Assembly: GCF_019312595.1 (NCBI RefSeq)
Contig: NZ_JAHWDQ010000004.1
Coordinates: forward strand, 124,001 to 188,000
Length of the DNA stretch: 64,000 nt
Direction of reading: 5' to 3'
Origin: Zhongshania aquimaris
GTDB lineage: Bacteria; Pseudomonadota; Gammaproteobacteria; Pseudomonadales; Spongiibacteraceae
Position 1 is the stretch's first letter; every line of letters begins with the position of its first letter. Under the pieces are notes generated by a model, which did not search any database, was not told the DNA's origin, and saw only the letters and a list, made by a program, of their open reading frames with translations. Shown here piece after piece: positions 25,482 through 35,493 of the stretch. The translations under genes and the position numbers were made by a program.

Positions 25482-27752
25482 TTAAAAGATAACTTTAAAA
25501 TCCACCCCGTAAGTTAAAGGATCAACGATACCGACATGGAAGGTGCCAATATCAGTGCCAGTTAAACCTCCGGGCTGTGACACGCGCTCATTGCCCAGTA
25601 AATTTTTACCCCATAAGGCCATCTCATAGCCGCCGCTCGGCGTGCTCCACGCCACCCGCGCGTTTAATAGCTGGGTATCGTCGCCGTAGCCACTAACGGT
25701 ATTAAAGAAAGGCTGATGATCTTCATTGCTGGGCTCAGTATTTTCTTCGTAGATGTAGTCAACGTGGAACAAAAGCAATCCGTAATTAAACTCCGGAGAC
25801 CAATCCATTGTCAGGGTATATTCCTGCGGCGAGCTAACATTCAACTGATCGGCCACCTCAAATTCACCCTGTGCGTTGAAGTACGCTTCACGACTAGACT
25901 CTTGCTCGCGGTAAGTATAAACCAGTCCAAAGCGCAAATTTTCGGTCGCCAGCCAATCTGCAGTCAATTCGATACCCTGAATATCTTCATCGGTATTGAT
26001 GACTGTAGGCACCGCGCCGTTACTGTCAGGTGATCTCGATTCAATGGCTTCTTGACGATCATCAATAATCATTTTAAACAGAGCAATCTGGGTACGCACT
26101 TGGGTGTCAAAGAAATCGCCCTTCACACCCAGCTCTATATTGCTAACAACTTCGGGGGCTAATGGTGCTTCTCGAGTACCAGTATTCAAGGAATCATAAC
26201 CACCAGACTTATACCCAGTGGAGTAGCTTGCAAAAGTCATCGCTCCGTCGGTGATTTGAAAATTAGCAACCACGCGACCGGTAATTTTATCCCAGCTTTC
26301 AGAGGCAGTTTCTACGCCATCAGAATTAAAAAAGAAATTTTCTTGTAGCAATTGCGACACGACAAAGTCCGTTAGTGGCGCATCCCAACTAAATGACTTT
26401 TTATCGTTACTATAGCGCAGACCGGTAATAACATTCAGCCTGTCCGTAATTGGGAAATCTAAGTCCATAAATAAACCGTAGCTTTCGAAATCCCCCTCAT
26501 TGGTCATTCGTTCGGTAACAAAATTACCCTCTACCACATCACCTATTAGGGAGTTTAAAAGCCCCTGAGGAATACTTGCCATGCCGGATGCCAGCTCCAA
26601 TACTGCACCATAGCTAAACGTGAGAGCGGTTTGCTGATAGGTATCTTCCTTGCTGTAGTTGGCACCGAATACCGCGTCTACCCATTCGAGTGCAACATTG
26701 AACTGCATTTCAAAGTAGGCGATATCAGAGTCTTCAATATTATTGGTATCAACATACACCGACTCATCACTGGTGGCGTCTTCATCTTGCAAATTATAGG
26801 TTTCAAATGCGCGGTAACTGCCAATTAAGGTCATGCTGCTAACGTCGTTTAGCTCATACCAAAGCTTACCGGTAAAGCCCTCCATATCTCTAGTTTCGCC
26901 ACCGCCGATCGCATCCGTCTCTAATTTACGATCAGTGGGGTCAGGAAAATTAGAAAACTCTTCGCTAATACTGATTCGCGCCTGCGGGCCGTTATCGACA
27001 CGATCAATATCATAGGCAAACTGCATGCTCAGCCTATCATTTGCCTCCCAGCGCAGAGCGAAACGCGCAAACTGATTATCTTGTTCTCCGGGATTAGGTG
27101 ATGCTGGGCCTTTATTTTCAGTCACCTCATCGCGCTGGTTGTGTAGCAAGTTAACCCGCAGTGCCAAGCTATCGCTTAGCGGCATATTGCCCATACCCTC
27201 TACGCGGAATAAATTGTAACTACCCAACTTTGCCATCACAAAGCCTTCGCTTTCTTCTAGGCTCGGCGCATTGGGAATAAAGCTCACCACCCCCGCCGCG
27301 GCATTACGACCGAACAATGTGCCCTGCGGCCCCTTCAACACTTCCACCCGCTCCATATCAGAAAATGGCACGGTAATAGCTGCACGCGGTAAATAAACAC
27401 CATCTAAAAAGGTGGCGACAGAGGGGTCGCCACCCGTACTGATATTGGAACTATCTATGCCGCGAATCACAAATGAAGACTGAGTAGTACCGCCGCCGCG
27501 CACCCCATCACCCACTTTTAAGCCGGGAATATAGGCTTGAATATCTTCCATATTCAGCGCGCCGGTATTTTCCAAATCTTGATTAGTAAAGGTGTCTACC
27601 GTGACCGGCACCGTCATTGCACTCTGCTCGCGCTTCTGGGCCGTAACCACCACCTCCTCTAAAGCGAGATTTTTGGCTGCATATGCCGATGACGTCCCCA
27701 GTACTGCAAGGCCAACAGCGCAGGCCAAACGACTTCTACTCATGGATTTCAT
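25482..27752 (-). CDS. TonB-dependent outer-membrane receptor
   Basis: A receptor of about 756 residues. The start is set at ATG 27752, which has GAGGG six bases upstream, rather than at the in-frame TTG 27767. A signal peptide (AVGLAVLGTSSAYA) is followed by the TonB box LEEVVVTAQ. The plug domain includes SSFVIRGIDSS and VLKGPQGTLFGRN; then comes a long 22-strand-type barrel ending in aromatic-rich F. The type is the large 'iron complex receptor' group which in marine gammaproteobacteria often imports sterols, terpenoids or other hydrophobic molecules, not only siderophores. It is the last gene of the cytochrome c4 - MauG-like - beta-helix operon (34-base gap), which argues for a linked uptake and periplasmic oxidation role. 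Confidence 0.9.
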   Translation of the reverse strand: MKSMSRSRLACAVGLAVLGTSSAYAAKNLALEEVVVTAQKREQSAMTVPVTVDTFTNQDLENTGALNMEDIQAYIPGLKVGDGVRGGGTTQSSFVIRGIDSSNISTGGDPSVATFLDGVYLPRAAITVPFSDMERVEVLKGPQGTLFGRNAAAGVVSFIPNAPSLEESEGFVMAKLGSYNLFRVEGMGNMPLSDSLALRVNLLHNQRDEVTENKGPASPNPGEQDNQFARFALRWEANDRLSMQFAYDIDRVDNGPQARISISEEFSNFPDPTDRKLETDAIGGGETRDMEGFTGKLWYELNDVSSMTLIGSYRAFETYNLQDEDATSDESVYVDTNNIEDSDIAYFEMQFNVALEWVDAVFGANYSKEDTYQQTALTFSYGAVLELASGMASIPQGLLNSLIGDVVEGNFVTERMTNEGDFESYGLFMDLDFPITDRLNVITGLRYSNDKKSFSWDAPLTDFVVSQLLQENFFFNSDGVETASESWDKITGRVVANFQITDGAMTFASYSTGYKSGGYDSLNTGTREAPLAPEVVSNIELGVKGDFFDTQVRTQIALFKMIIDDRQEAIESRSPDSNGAVPTVINTDEDIQGIELTADWLATENLRFGLVYTYREQESSREAYFNAQGEFEVADQLNVSSPQEYTLTMDWSPEFNYGLLLFHVDYIYEENTEPSNEDHQPFFNTVSGYGDDTQLLNARVAWSTPSGGYEMALWGKNLLGNERVSQPGGLTGTDIGTFHVGIVDPLTYGVDFKVIF

Positions 27753-27786
27753 AATATGCCCTCGCAAAAAATCATCTAGCTCAACA

Positions 27787-29181
27787 TTATTTAGTAACGC
27801 TCAACATATACTCTGCAACATCACGCCGTAACTCGGGCGACAAATGACCCTGTGGCGGCATAGTGGGGTAATCTGTCCGTACTTTATGGGGCGCAGCAAT
27901 GTAGTCGGCGATACCCTGGGGATCATTTAAATATAAAGCCTGCACAGTTAAGGTTGGCGGGCCAATCATGCGAAGGTTATAGGCGTGGCAGCCAGCGCAA
28001 ATACCTTGATAAAGGAGCTTTGTGCGGCCCTCGGTAGTCACCACCTCACTTGGCGCCCCGCCGGGAATCAGCATACTCACGATGTCTTTGGTGTCTTTGC
28101 GCTCGCACTCACTCCACTTCTTTATACCAAAGCTGGTGTAGCGTTCACGATTGATAATGCAATTATCAGGCTCTTGGGCTGAACCTAAATTAGCCAGGAT
28201 ATCCGGACCACTGCGACTGAATTGGGTCAGCATTAATGCTTTAACGTCCGCCACAGGATCAGCGCCGTTATCAAACATCAGGTTATCGAGAAACACCATG
28301 CGATCTGGATTGGGCTCTGAATCGGGGTCACTGGAAATATCGGTAATAAATGCCAAGTCAGTAACAACCATACCCGCGGTTTTATTGCCGGAAATAATAT
28401 TTCCCTCAACAATAACGTCGTCGGCCGCCATGACGACAATACCGATTCCCGCCGGCACTTTAGACACAATCGAACCCGGTGCGCCAAAATTAGCGGTATT
28501 ATTGTTAACAACAAAATTGTTGCGCAAAACAACATCGTAGGTGGTTTTAATCGGCAGCCCGGGGGTAATAAATACTAATAGGCCAGCTGTATTGTCGTGG
28601 GCGTAGTTATTCTCGACTAGGGCGTGGCGGGTATTTTCAATTTCTATGCCGGCCACATTATCAAAGACTTCGTTGTGGCGAACATCGACGTTGTCGCACA
28701 TGCCCACGTAAATGGCGGCGTCCTCAATTCCACTCAGGACGTTGTATTCAATTAAGCCATTCTTGCCAAACTGAGGGAAAATACCGTACACCCCAGTATC
28801 GATAACGCGGTTGTAGCGAATCACAAAATTATTACCGGCCTGCCCCATAATGGCATTGCCTTTGTAATGGGTAATCGTTAGCCACTCAACGGTAAAATCA
28901 TTCCCGGAATACAAAATGGCGTCATTGCGAACCCCTTCGCCCTCCATCACCGGCCACTCGCCGTCTATTACAACACCGCGAATAGTGATGCCGTCTTTGT
29001 CGACATAAACGCTTTCTTTATACGTACCAGGATGAACTAAAATAACATCACCGGTGCTCGCCTTATTCACCGCGCCCTGAATAGACTCGCCGTCTTTGAC
29101 CAAAATGTCAGCCGCCATCAAGCTTGGTGCCGGCAGTATTAGACTAAGCCACAACAGCCCCTGTGGAATTATTTTCTTCAT
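27787..29181 (-). CDS. exported parallel beta-helix protein fused to cytochrome c
   Basis: A 464-residue periplasmic or outer-surface protein. It has a signal peptide (LSLILPAPSLMAA). A right-handed parallel beta-helix follows from about residue 30 to 330, with repeated NxVxxNxAGI-type coils (for example NYAHDNTAGLLVF, NVIRYN-like turns). The C-terminal 75 residues hold a class I cytochrome c: haem motif CAGCH at 395-399 and likely axial Met441 in YPTMPPQG. The beta-helix part resembles the TIGR03805-type repeat family, whose function is unknown. The covalent fusion to a haem domain suggests redox chemistry on a bound polymer or hydrophobic ligand. It lies between MauG-like and TonB-receptor genes in one operon. 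Confidence 0.85.
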   Translation of the reverse strand: MKKIIPQGLLWLSLILPAPSLMAADILVKDGESIQGAVNKASTGDVILVHPGTYKESVYVDKDGITIRGVVIDGEWPVMEGEGVRNDAILYSGNDFTVEWLTITHYKGNAIMGQAGNNFVIRYNRVIDTGVYGIFPQFGKNGLIEYNVLSGIEDAAIYVGMCDNVDVRHNEVFDNVAGIEIENTRHALVENNYAHDNTAGLLVFITPGLPIKTTYDVVLRNNFVVNNNTANFGAPGSIVSKVPAGIGIVVMAADDVIVEGNIISGNKTAGMVVTDLAFITDISSDPDSEPNPDRMVFLDNLMFDNGADPVADVKALMLTQFSRSGPDILANLGSAQEPDNCIINRERYTSFGIKKWSECERKDTKDIVSMLIPGGAPSEVVTTEGRTKLLYQGICAGCHAYNLRMIGPPTLTVQALYLNDPQGIADYIAAPHKVRTDYPTMPPQGHLSPELRRDVAEYMLSVTK

Positions 29182-29214
29182 TGTTGTGCTCCTCTATTTC
29201 CAGAGTCTGGATAA

Positions 29215-30375
29215 TTAATGCGTCAGAATTTGGGTCGCCACCGGCGCCAAGCCCGAAGGTACTTTTTGCGGTAATACCGGCATGAAACTTTGATCGGTTA
29301 AGGTCTTTAAAAATGCCACCAATAAATCAAGTTCGTGGTCAGCAAGATTGGGCTCCCAAATATGCCAGTGCAAACTCAGGTGCTCGCCTTTCGGGACGGC
29401 ATGTCCACGCCCACCGGTATAAAACGCCACCGCGTCGCGCAAGGTGTTAAAACGACCCGAATGCATATACGGTGCGGTTAATTCAATATTGCGCAATGTC
29501 GGTACTCGAAACCCACCGCGCTGCGACTCATCACCCGTAATCGCCGCAACGCCAATATCCAATGCCACACCGTCAGGCTCCGGCGAGCCAATCACCGCGA
29601 TCTGCTGATTGGTAAACAATGGCGGCGTATGGCATTCCGCACAACGCGCCACAAAAGATCGAAACACATTCATGCCGTCTATTTCCGGCTGCGTTAACAC
29701 CTCATGAAAGCCGTTAGCATATAAATCATAGCGACTACTCAAGGACACCAGCGAGGACTGGAACGCGGTCAACGCAGTGTAAACCTGCTCTAATCTCAAT
29801 GGCTCGCCATTAAAAGCTTGCTTGAATAATTCGCGATAATTGGCATTGTCTTGCAAACTCTTTAGCAGCTGCGCCGGCGTATTCGCCATTTCTTCTTGGG
29901 CAAATAACGGCCCCTGCATTTGCTCTTCTAGTGAGCTCGCCCGCGCATCCCAAAACAATTCACGCAAAAATCCCACATTCCAAAGCGTGGGCGCAGAACG
30001 GGTCATCGCCTGACCGTGTCGCCCCGCACTGCCAGCCAATCCATCTGAAAAACCTCTCGCCGGCTGATGGCAGGAGGAACACGCCATATCACCATCCACC
30101 GACAATAAGGGATCGAAAAACAATAATCGGCCAAGATCTATTTGCTGGGCACTAAAGCCTTCTCGCAGCGGCGGCAGCCCCGTCTTTAAGCCGCCCACTC
30201 CCGACTCTTGCAGCGACCCGTAGTCGTTGTAAAAGCTTTGCAAATAACAAGCATCATTGCGCTGATGAAAGCCAGCGGGGCATACATCGCTTAAGGTCCA
30301 CTCGCTCGCCGCCAGTGGCACCGACGCAGAAGCACCACATAGCCATATAATCAGCAGGCGCATCCTTCCCCGCAT
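29215..30375 (-). CDS. di-haem cytochrome c peroxidase / MauG-like protein
   Basis: A 386-residue exported protein with two c-type haem sites: CSSCH at 99-103 and CAECH at 245-249, the spacing of CcpA/MauG proteins. An N-terminal signal peptide (residues about 5-23) is present, and an extra Cys pair (C32, C43) precedes the first domain. Family members reduce peroxide or carry out long-range oxidations such as cofactor maturation. The operon context (cytochrome c4 upstream, beta-helix-cytochrome downstream) favours the MauG-type oxidation or electron relay over simple peroxide defence, but that is inference. Start ATG 30375 is two bases from the cytochrome c4 stop. Confidence 0.88.
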   Translation of the reverse strand: MRGRMRLLIIWLCGASASVPLAASEWTLSDVCPAGFHQRNDACYLQSFYNDYGSLQESGVGGLKTGLPPLREGFSAQQIDLGRLLFFDPLLSVDGDMACSSCHQPARGFSDGLAGSAGRHGQAMTRSAPTLWNVGFLRELFWDARASSLEEQMQGPLFAQEEMANTPAQLLKSLQDNANYRELFKQAFNGEPLRLEQVYTALTAFQSSLVSLSSRYDLYANGFHEVLTQPEIDGMNVFRSFVARCAECHTPPLFTNQQIAVIGSPEPDGVALDIGVAAITGDESQRGGFRVPTLRNIELTAPYMHSGRFNTLRDAVAFYTGGRGHAVPKGEHLSLHWHIWEPNLADHELDLLVAFLKTLTDQSFMPVLPQKVPSGLAPVATQILTH

Positions 30376-30377
30376 TA

Positions 30378-31055
30378 TTAATCCGCCAGCGACTGAATAT
30401 AGGCAATGACGTCGTTTGCTATCTCAGCGTTAGGCAGGGTTTTACCCATCATGCCCATTTGATAGCCGTAGCGATCGGTCTGATCCGCACCGCGAATTCC
30501 GTCGCGAAAATGATTGAACTGCTTCAATAAATACCAATCATCAACACCCGCCAGCGCCGGCGATTGGAGTTTTTCATTCCCTTCCGCCGCAGGACCGTGA
30601 CAGGAGCCGCACAAATTAGAATAGTAATCCGCGCCGCGCTTAATATTACCCTCTAGGGTTTTCGCAGCAGGTTTGGCCTTGAAGTCTGCAATGTAGGCGA
30701 CGACCGCTTTAACTGCCGCGTCATCTGCTAGGGTTTTAGCGATTGCCTGCATTTGCGCACCGTAGCCGTCTTCAGGATGGCTGCCGCGCACGCCACTCCT
30801 AAAACCCAGAAGCTGCCGTTCGAGATACCAATCCTGCTGATTCGCCAACGATGGCGCATGTAAACCTGGATTCCCCTCACCCTGCGCGCCATGACAGGCA
30901 GCGCACGCGGCATAAAGCGCTTTACCATCAACAGAGCCAGATTGCTGCAGAGCCTGCACTGCTTCAGCCGCAGCCTTATCGCTACTCACGTCAGGAGTAT
31001 TGTCATTACTACAAGCCACTAAGAACACACTTAGCAATAACACCAATCGTTTCAT
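30378..31055 (-). CDS. lipoprotein di-haem cytochrome c4
   Basis: A 225-residue cytochrome with two homologous halves, each with a haem site: CAACH at 51-55 and CGSCH at 149-153. In each, downstream DWYL..QL..FR.G.RG motifs are characteristic of cytochrome c4. The N-terminus has a lipobox (FLVAC, C15), so it is probably tethered to a membrane rather than free in the periplasm. It is the first gene of the operon and a plausible electron carrier between the MauG-like and beta-helix cytochromes and a terminal oxidase. Confidence 0.9.
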   Translation of the reverse strand: MKRLVLLLSVFLVACSNDNTPDVSSDKAAAEAVQALQQSGSVDGKALYAACAACHGAQGEGNPGLHAPSLANQQDWYLERQLLGFRSGVRGSHPEDGYGAQMQAIAKTLADDAAVKAVVAYIADFKAKPAAKTLEGNIKRGADYYSNLCGSCHGPAAEGNEKLQSPALAGVDDWYLLKQFNHFRDGIRGADQTDRYGYQMGMMGKTLPNAEIANDVIAYIQSLAD

Positions 31056-31483
31056 TCTGACGATCCTTTTCTGTTCTGGTTAATCAAGCTCACTAGAGAA
31101 AATCACGAGGTCATATCGGCGACAACACCCAGTATAGATGCCGAAAGGCGTCTTTGCTCGAAAGTTATCTACCCGTAACTTACCGAACAAACCTAGCCAA
31201 GGCAATATACTTGAACCAACACGTTATCTACATTTAGCGAATTTTGTCTTCATTTTTATTGTTGTTTGACTCAATTGGCACTGAGATACAAACTTCACTT
31301 AAAGTGACATTAGGCGATTGAATAGTGAATTTAATATGTTGTCAATGACAACACCGATCAAACCAGGTTTGTGCAATTTTTTCACCACCCCGAGCGACAA
31401 CTCCCCCGCAAAGCCATTGCCACTCATCGATATTGCGCTAAACAAAATAGTCATCTAAGCCTAGCCCCAAAACTCAGGCAAAA
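31056..31483. promoter_or_regulatory. upstream region of the cytochrome operon with palindromes
   Basis: No gene is seen in about 430 bases. Two perfect odd-centred palindromes stand out: TCACTT-A-AAGTGA at 31295-31307, and TGTTGTCA-A-TGACAACA at 31337-31353. Both lie 240-300 bases upstream of the cytochrome c4 start. They look like regulator sites. The 17-base palindrome does not match an FNR, Fur or LexA consensus that I know. Confidence 0.45.
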
Positions 31484-31510
31484 AAAACGGCACTACAAAT
31501 GTGCCGTTTT
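31484..31510 (-). terminator. Rho-independent terminator of the subtilase gene
   Basis: AAAACGGCAC - TACAAAT - GTGCCGTTTT, a perfect 10-bp stem. On the minus strand it is followed by a run of T residues (the A-run at 31481-31487), 27 bases after the subtilase stop. Confidence 0.85.
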
Positions 31511-31537
31511 CCTTAAGCTAAATGACTAACAACAAAT

Positions 31538-33403
31538 TTAAGGATTATCGGTGTATAAAATATAATCACCACCGCCATTAAACGATTTTACACGCCAGCG
31601 ATAAGTACCCGCATTGCCATTATAAGTTACCGCTTCATCAGAGCTATTTGTCTCACCTGCAGCCACCACTGACCAGCTTTGGAAAATAAAACCGCCCAGC
31701 CTCTCTAGATATAAATCGAAATCAGCGGTCGCAGGGCCCACTAAGAACCCGCGGAACTGACCACCACCGCTGCTGAACCCACTACTACTCGGGCTATAAG
31801 CCTGGGCATTGGTACCGCTAAGGGTGCCGCTGGTTTGGGCGCACTCTGGGCAGGGACCGCTGCCCGGCAAGCTCACCACCACACTTTGCACACCTGTGTT
31901 TTGCTGATTAGCGGTATCACTAACCGTCAATGCCACCGTGTAGCTTCCCGCAGCAGAAAAATCATGCGATGGCGCCACACCACTCGCCGAACCACCATCG
32001 CCGAAATTCCACTGATAGCTGTTAATACCGTTATCGTCGCTAGAGCTGGCGCCACTAAAGGTACAGCTCAGGTCAGCACAACTATAAGTAAACGAGGCGT
32101 TTGGTGGAAAATCCGTTGGCGTACCATTGCCGGCCGCCGAGACTTGCAGCAAGAGATTCGGGGAACCCGTACCGATACTGCTGAGCTTACCAGCCGCACC
32201 TTCGCCAACAATCTGGGCAAACACGGTCGCTGGACTAGCAGAAGGCTGTTGCCCCAAAATCACGGCTGCCACACCCGCCACATGGGGTGATGCCATTGAG
32301 GTGCCGCTGATTGTATTGGTGTCGGTATTGCCTTGATACCACGCCGAGGTAATAGACGAACCCGGCGCAAAGATATCGACACACGCACCTTTGTTTGAAA
32401 ACGATGACCGCGCATCATTTGAACTGGTGGAGCCGACGGTAATCGCCTCATCCACACGGTTTGGCGAACCGTTACAGGCATCAATATTGTCATTACCCGC
32501 TGCGACCACAAAGGTAACACCGGTCGCAATCGCCGCCCGCACTGCCTGATCGAGGGCTTCGCTGCTACTACCGCCCAAACTCATATTGGCAACGGCAGGT
32601 TTAACATGGTTAGCTGCCAACCAATCAATACCGGCGATAACACCGGCATTACTACCCGAGCCATTACAACCCAAGACACGCACCGGATGCACCGTCGCGT
32701 CCTTAGCTACACCCCATGTAGTACCCGCCGCCGTACCGGCAACATGGGTACCGTGGCCGTTACAATCTTCGATATTTGCGGGGTCAGTACTAGCAAAAAG
32801 AAAACCACTAGAAACAAAATTACGACCGACACCCACTCGACCGGTAAATTCTTGATGGCTAGTGCGCAAGCCGGTATCGACGATATAAATATGCACGCCA
32901 TTGCCGCTGCCGTTATAAGTATAGACACCGTCTAAAGGTAAGTTGGGCTGGTCAATTCGGTCTAAGCCCCACGTCGCATTGGCTTGGCTCGCCGCAATTG
33001 TCACGGTGCGATCCTGCTCAACCAGTTTAACCAATGGGTTTTGGGCCAATAGCTCTGCCGCCTCTGGGCTAAGTTGCGCGACAAACCCGCGAACAACATT
33101 TTCAAAACTTCCCAGCAATACGCCGTTAACGCCGCCCAGCAAGTCACCGATCAAATCCCCGAGGGGCAGAGCGGATAAAATCGGCTGGTCTAATTTATTC
33201 AATAAGACTATATATTGGCCGTCGATCGGCTCACCGGCGCTAAGTGCATCGGACACCGACGTTTCAAATACGGTCGCCTGCTCTTCTACCGTATTGCTAA
33301 GCTCTGCAACATCGACACCGCCACCGCTGCCGCCGCCACACGCCGACAAAAACGCTAAAACAACGCCGCTAAGCAGCACTCGCCCACGTATAATTAACCT
33401 CAT
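31538..33403 (-). CDS. secreted subtilisin-like serine peptidase lipoprotein with PKD domain
   Basis: A 621-residue S8 peptidase. It has a lipobox at the N-terminus (AFLSAC, C22) followed by a Gly/Ser linker, and an I9-type propeptide at about residues 60-137 (GQYIVLL...VRGFVAQLS). The catalytic domain has Asp176 in YIVDTGLR, His217 in GHGTHVAG, and Ser369 in [12 protein letters not shown] domain (about 435-515, with NFGDGG) follows, and a C-terminal pre-peptidase-like beta domain (about 525-621). The layout is that of proteinase K-like exoenzymes of marine bacteria. It probably ends on the cell surface and digests protein for nutrition. It stands alone with its own terminator. Confidence 0.9.
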   Translation of the reverse strand: MRLIIRGRVLLSGVVLAFLSACGGGSGGGVDVAELSNTVEEQATVFETSVSDALSAGEPIDGQYIVLLNKLDQPILSALPLGDLIGDLLGGVNGVLLGSFENVVRGFVAQLSPEAAELLAQNPLVKLVEQDRTVTIAASQANATWGLDRIDQPNLPLDGVYTYNGSGNGVHIYIVDTGLRTSHQEFTGRVGVGRNFVSSGFLFASTDPANIEDCNGHGTHVAGTAAGTTWGVAKDATVHPVRVLGCNGSGSNAGVIAGIDWLAANHVKPAVANMSLGGSSSEALDQAVRAAIATGVTFVVAAGNDNIDACNGSPNRVDEAITVGSTSSNDARSSFSNKGACVDIFAPGSSITSAWYQGNTDTNTISGTSMASPHVAGVAAVILGQQPSASPATVFAQIVGEGAAGKLSSIGTGSPNLLLQVSAAGNGTPTDFPPNASFTYSCADLSCTFSGASSSDDNGINSYQWNFGDGGSASGVAPSHDFSAAGSYTVALTVSDTANQQNTGVQSVVVSLPGSGPCPECAQTSGTLSGTNAQAYSPSSSGFSSGGGQFRGFLVGPATADFDLYLERLGGFIFQSWSVVAAGETNSSDEAVTYNGNAGTYRWRVKSFNGGGDYILYTDNP

Positions 33404-33571
33404 ATATCAACCACCCTTCGTTATTTTATTATTCATAAGCTCAAGTAAATTCGTAAATCCCATTCCAACTTATTATTAGAACCTCATACGAGATTTGCCA
33501 ATATAAGGGAAACCGCTCAGCCCAGTAGCTATCTAACCGGACTCAGCCCACGGTAAATGCGGGGGAGCCAA

Positions 33572-34585
33572 CTACCAGCGCGCGTAGTGATCCTCAGCAA
33601 AGCCCAAACAATCATTAATGCTTATTAGCTCATTGCCTATGCGCAGCTCTCCCTCAAACACACCAAAATGCTGGGTAAAGTTAGACGCAATAAAAACCGC
33701 ATTAATTTTTTCTTTGCGCCGCCCCAATGGCGTAAATACTAAGTCGACTATGCCGTCCGCTGAGCGCATGCGCCACGGACTATTGGGAAGATAGCGGTCA
33801 AATTGAAAATCCACCGCATCTACCTTTATCAGCTTGCCGTCCAGCCATAGTGCGTTTTCTGTAAATCCGGTTTCATTCACCCCCGCAGCGAGATTCATCC
33901 CCAGCCTACGACCATCACGCAGGGTTGCCGACATACTCCCCCAATTCCAGAAAGTTTCACCCCGCATATAGCCAGCGGTCCAGTCGACCGAAGCCAAGGC
34001 CTTCGCCTCAGCTAAATTGATATGTTTACCAGCCCAGACAACGCTGCCATCACAAACCAAAGCCGCATTCTTACGAGTAAACACCCAGCCCTGATAACCG
34101 GCGCGACTGCACATCGCCAGCGATGCCGCGTCGGTCTCATCAATATCTGCACTAATAGTGACACCGCTTTTGAGGGTGGCGCGAAGCTGCCGCCGCCCGT
34201 TTTTAACCTCGATTGAAATTTTATTCTTACCGCTGCGAAAAGACGCCGAACCGCTCTCTGGCTGCGTATCAATATGGGTGTATCGAGCCAGTGGCTGAAC
34301 AAAACTAAACTCGTCAAATGCCTGGGTCTGCGGATCGTATAAGTATACAAAGGCATTGCTGAGCAATTTTAAGTCCACGATTGCCACACCGACGATCAAC
34401 TGCGGGCTCACCAAGGCAATAAATTGAAATTGATTAAATTTGAAATGCTTGGCACAGCGCCCCAATTTGCGGTCCATAGGCGAACGCAAATCATAATCTT
34501 GAAAGTTAATGCGCTCTACGCCCTGCTCAAATACGCCAAATGCCGGCTGCCCATTTTCGCCAATCAGCGCCGCTTTGCGATTCAC
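33572..34585 (-). CDS. DUF2804 family protein
   Basis: About 337 residues from GTG 34585. The frame continues upstream to ATG 34753, but those 56 residues are low-complexity (Asn-rich) and lie almost against the divergent gene. The GTG has a weak GAG-type Shine-Dalgarno and gives the family length. The DUF2804 signature is recognisable (LIGENGQPAFGVFE near the N-terminus, YMRGETFWNWG, and the ending YARW). The beta-rich fold resembles lipocalin-like or carotenoid-hydratase-like proteins that bind hydrophobic molecules. Function is unknown. Confidence 0.72.
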   Translation of the reverse strand: MNRKAALIGENGQPAFGVFEQGVERINFQDYDLRSPMDRKLGRCAKHFKFNQFQFIALVSPQLIVGVAIVDLKLLSNAFVYLYDPQTQAFDEFSFVQPLARYTHIDTQPESGSASFRSGKNKISIEVKNGRRQLRATLKSGVTISADIDETDAASLAMCSRAGYQGWVFTRKNAALVCDGSVVWAGKHINLAEAKALASVDWTAGYMRGETFWNWGSMSATLRDGRRLGMNLAAGVNETGFTENALWLDGKLIKVDAVDFQFDRYLPNSPWRMRSADGIVDLVFTPLGRRKEKINAVFIASNFTQHFGVFEGELRIGNELISINDCLGFAEDHYARW

Positions 34586-34767
34586 TTTGCTATTCTCATT
34601 ATTATTTTCATTGTTTGGTATACAAGTGTTCGCATTCTGTTGCAGTAAAAAGTGACGGTCAAACACATGAAGCCCAAAGTGTGAACAAGGCCATACATTG
34701 CGCAGGGTATTACCATCAGGCACACTTAGCGCCAACAAGGCAGGCCATACCACCCAGCGGACAAAAC

Positions 34768-35493
34768 ATGGACAACTCCAGTGCAGCGAACAAGGCCTTT
34801 ATTCAACCTGTCCACGACACCGAAACTTACCCGCCCGCCATACTCGTTAGCAGCCACTTCGACCAAAATAGCTTTGAACTGGCAAAATACCAGCAGTCGT
34901 CGATTTATTGCCCACCCACGCTGATCCGCGCTAGCCGCAAACGCCAAGCTGAGTATTTTGCCGGGCGGTTTTTAGCCAACGAGGCTATGACCAGTTTAGG
35001 AATAAGCGAATTTAAACTCATCGCCGACGCCAAGCGATGCCCGCAGTGGCCTAGCAGCTTAGTGGGAAGCATTACCCATACCGACGATTACGCCGCCTGC
35101 ATTGTCGCTGAAAAATCCGAGGTTTCAGCGATAGGCATCGACGCCCAAGATATTCTCGATGACGAGCGTGCCGAGCGCCTGCAGTCGCGAATTATCGACA
35201 GCGCCGAATCACGAATTATCGCCCAAAGTAGCCTGTCAGCCGGGCTTGGACTGAGCCTGTGCTTTTCGGCAAAAGAAGCCATCTACAAAGCCCTTTATCC
35301 GCGGATTCAGCAGTATTTCGGCTTCAATGCCGCAAAACTGCACAGCATTGACGCCGATAGTTGCAGCCTCGCATTTCGCTTTGATCCAGCCTTATGGATT
35401 TTGCACAATGAGCGCAACCTTTTGCATCTTCGCTACCAAATCACCAAGCAAAGGATATTGACCTGTTTAATGCTGCGCACCGTGCAAAAGTAG
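34768..35493 (+). CDS. 4'-phosphopantetheinyl transferase
   Basis: A 241-residue EntD/Sfp-type enzyme that transfers the phosphopantetheine arm of CoA to carrier proteins. The magnesium-binding motif IGIDAQDI (GxD) and the C-terminal (F)SAKEAIYKAL motif (WxxKEA-type) are both present, and GSITHTDDY matches the family's (S)xxH block. The open frame runs 228 bases further upstream, but that part overlaps the divergent gene and has no family similarity, so ATG 34768 is chosen. No polyketide or siderophore synthase genes are in view. The target could be a fatty-acid or NRPS carrier elsewhere. Confidence 0.83.
   Translation: MDNSSAANKAFIQPVHDTETYPPAILVSSHFDQNSFELAKYQQSSIYCPPTLIRASRKRQAEYFAGRFLANEAMTSLGISEFKLIADAKRCPQWPSSLVGSITHTDDYAACIVAEKSEVSAIGIDAQDILDDERAERLQSRIIDSAESRIIAQSSLSAGLGLSLCFSAKEAIYKALYPRIQQYFGFNAAKLHSIDADSCSLAFRFDPALWILHNERNLLHLRYQITKQRILTCLMLRTVQK

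Noticed and set aside
34586-34753. N-terminal extension of the DUF2804 frame
   Set aside because: Low-complexity and Asn-rich, no family similarity, and it comes within 15 bases of the divergent gene start; GTG 34585 gives the family length.
34540-34767. upstream extension of the phosphopantetheinyl transferase frame
   Set aside because: It overlaps the divergent DUF2804 coding sequence and has no family similarity; ATG 34768 is the first plausible start.
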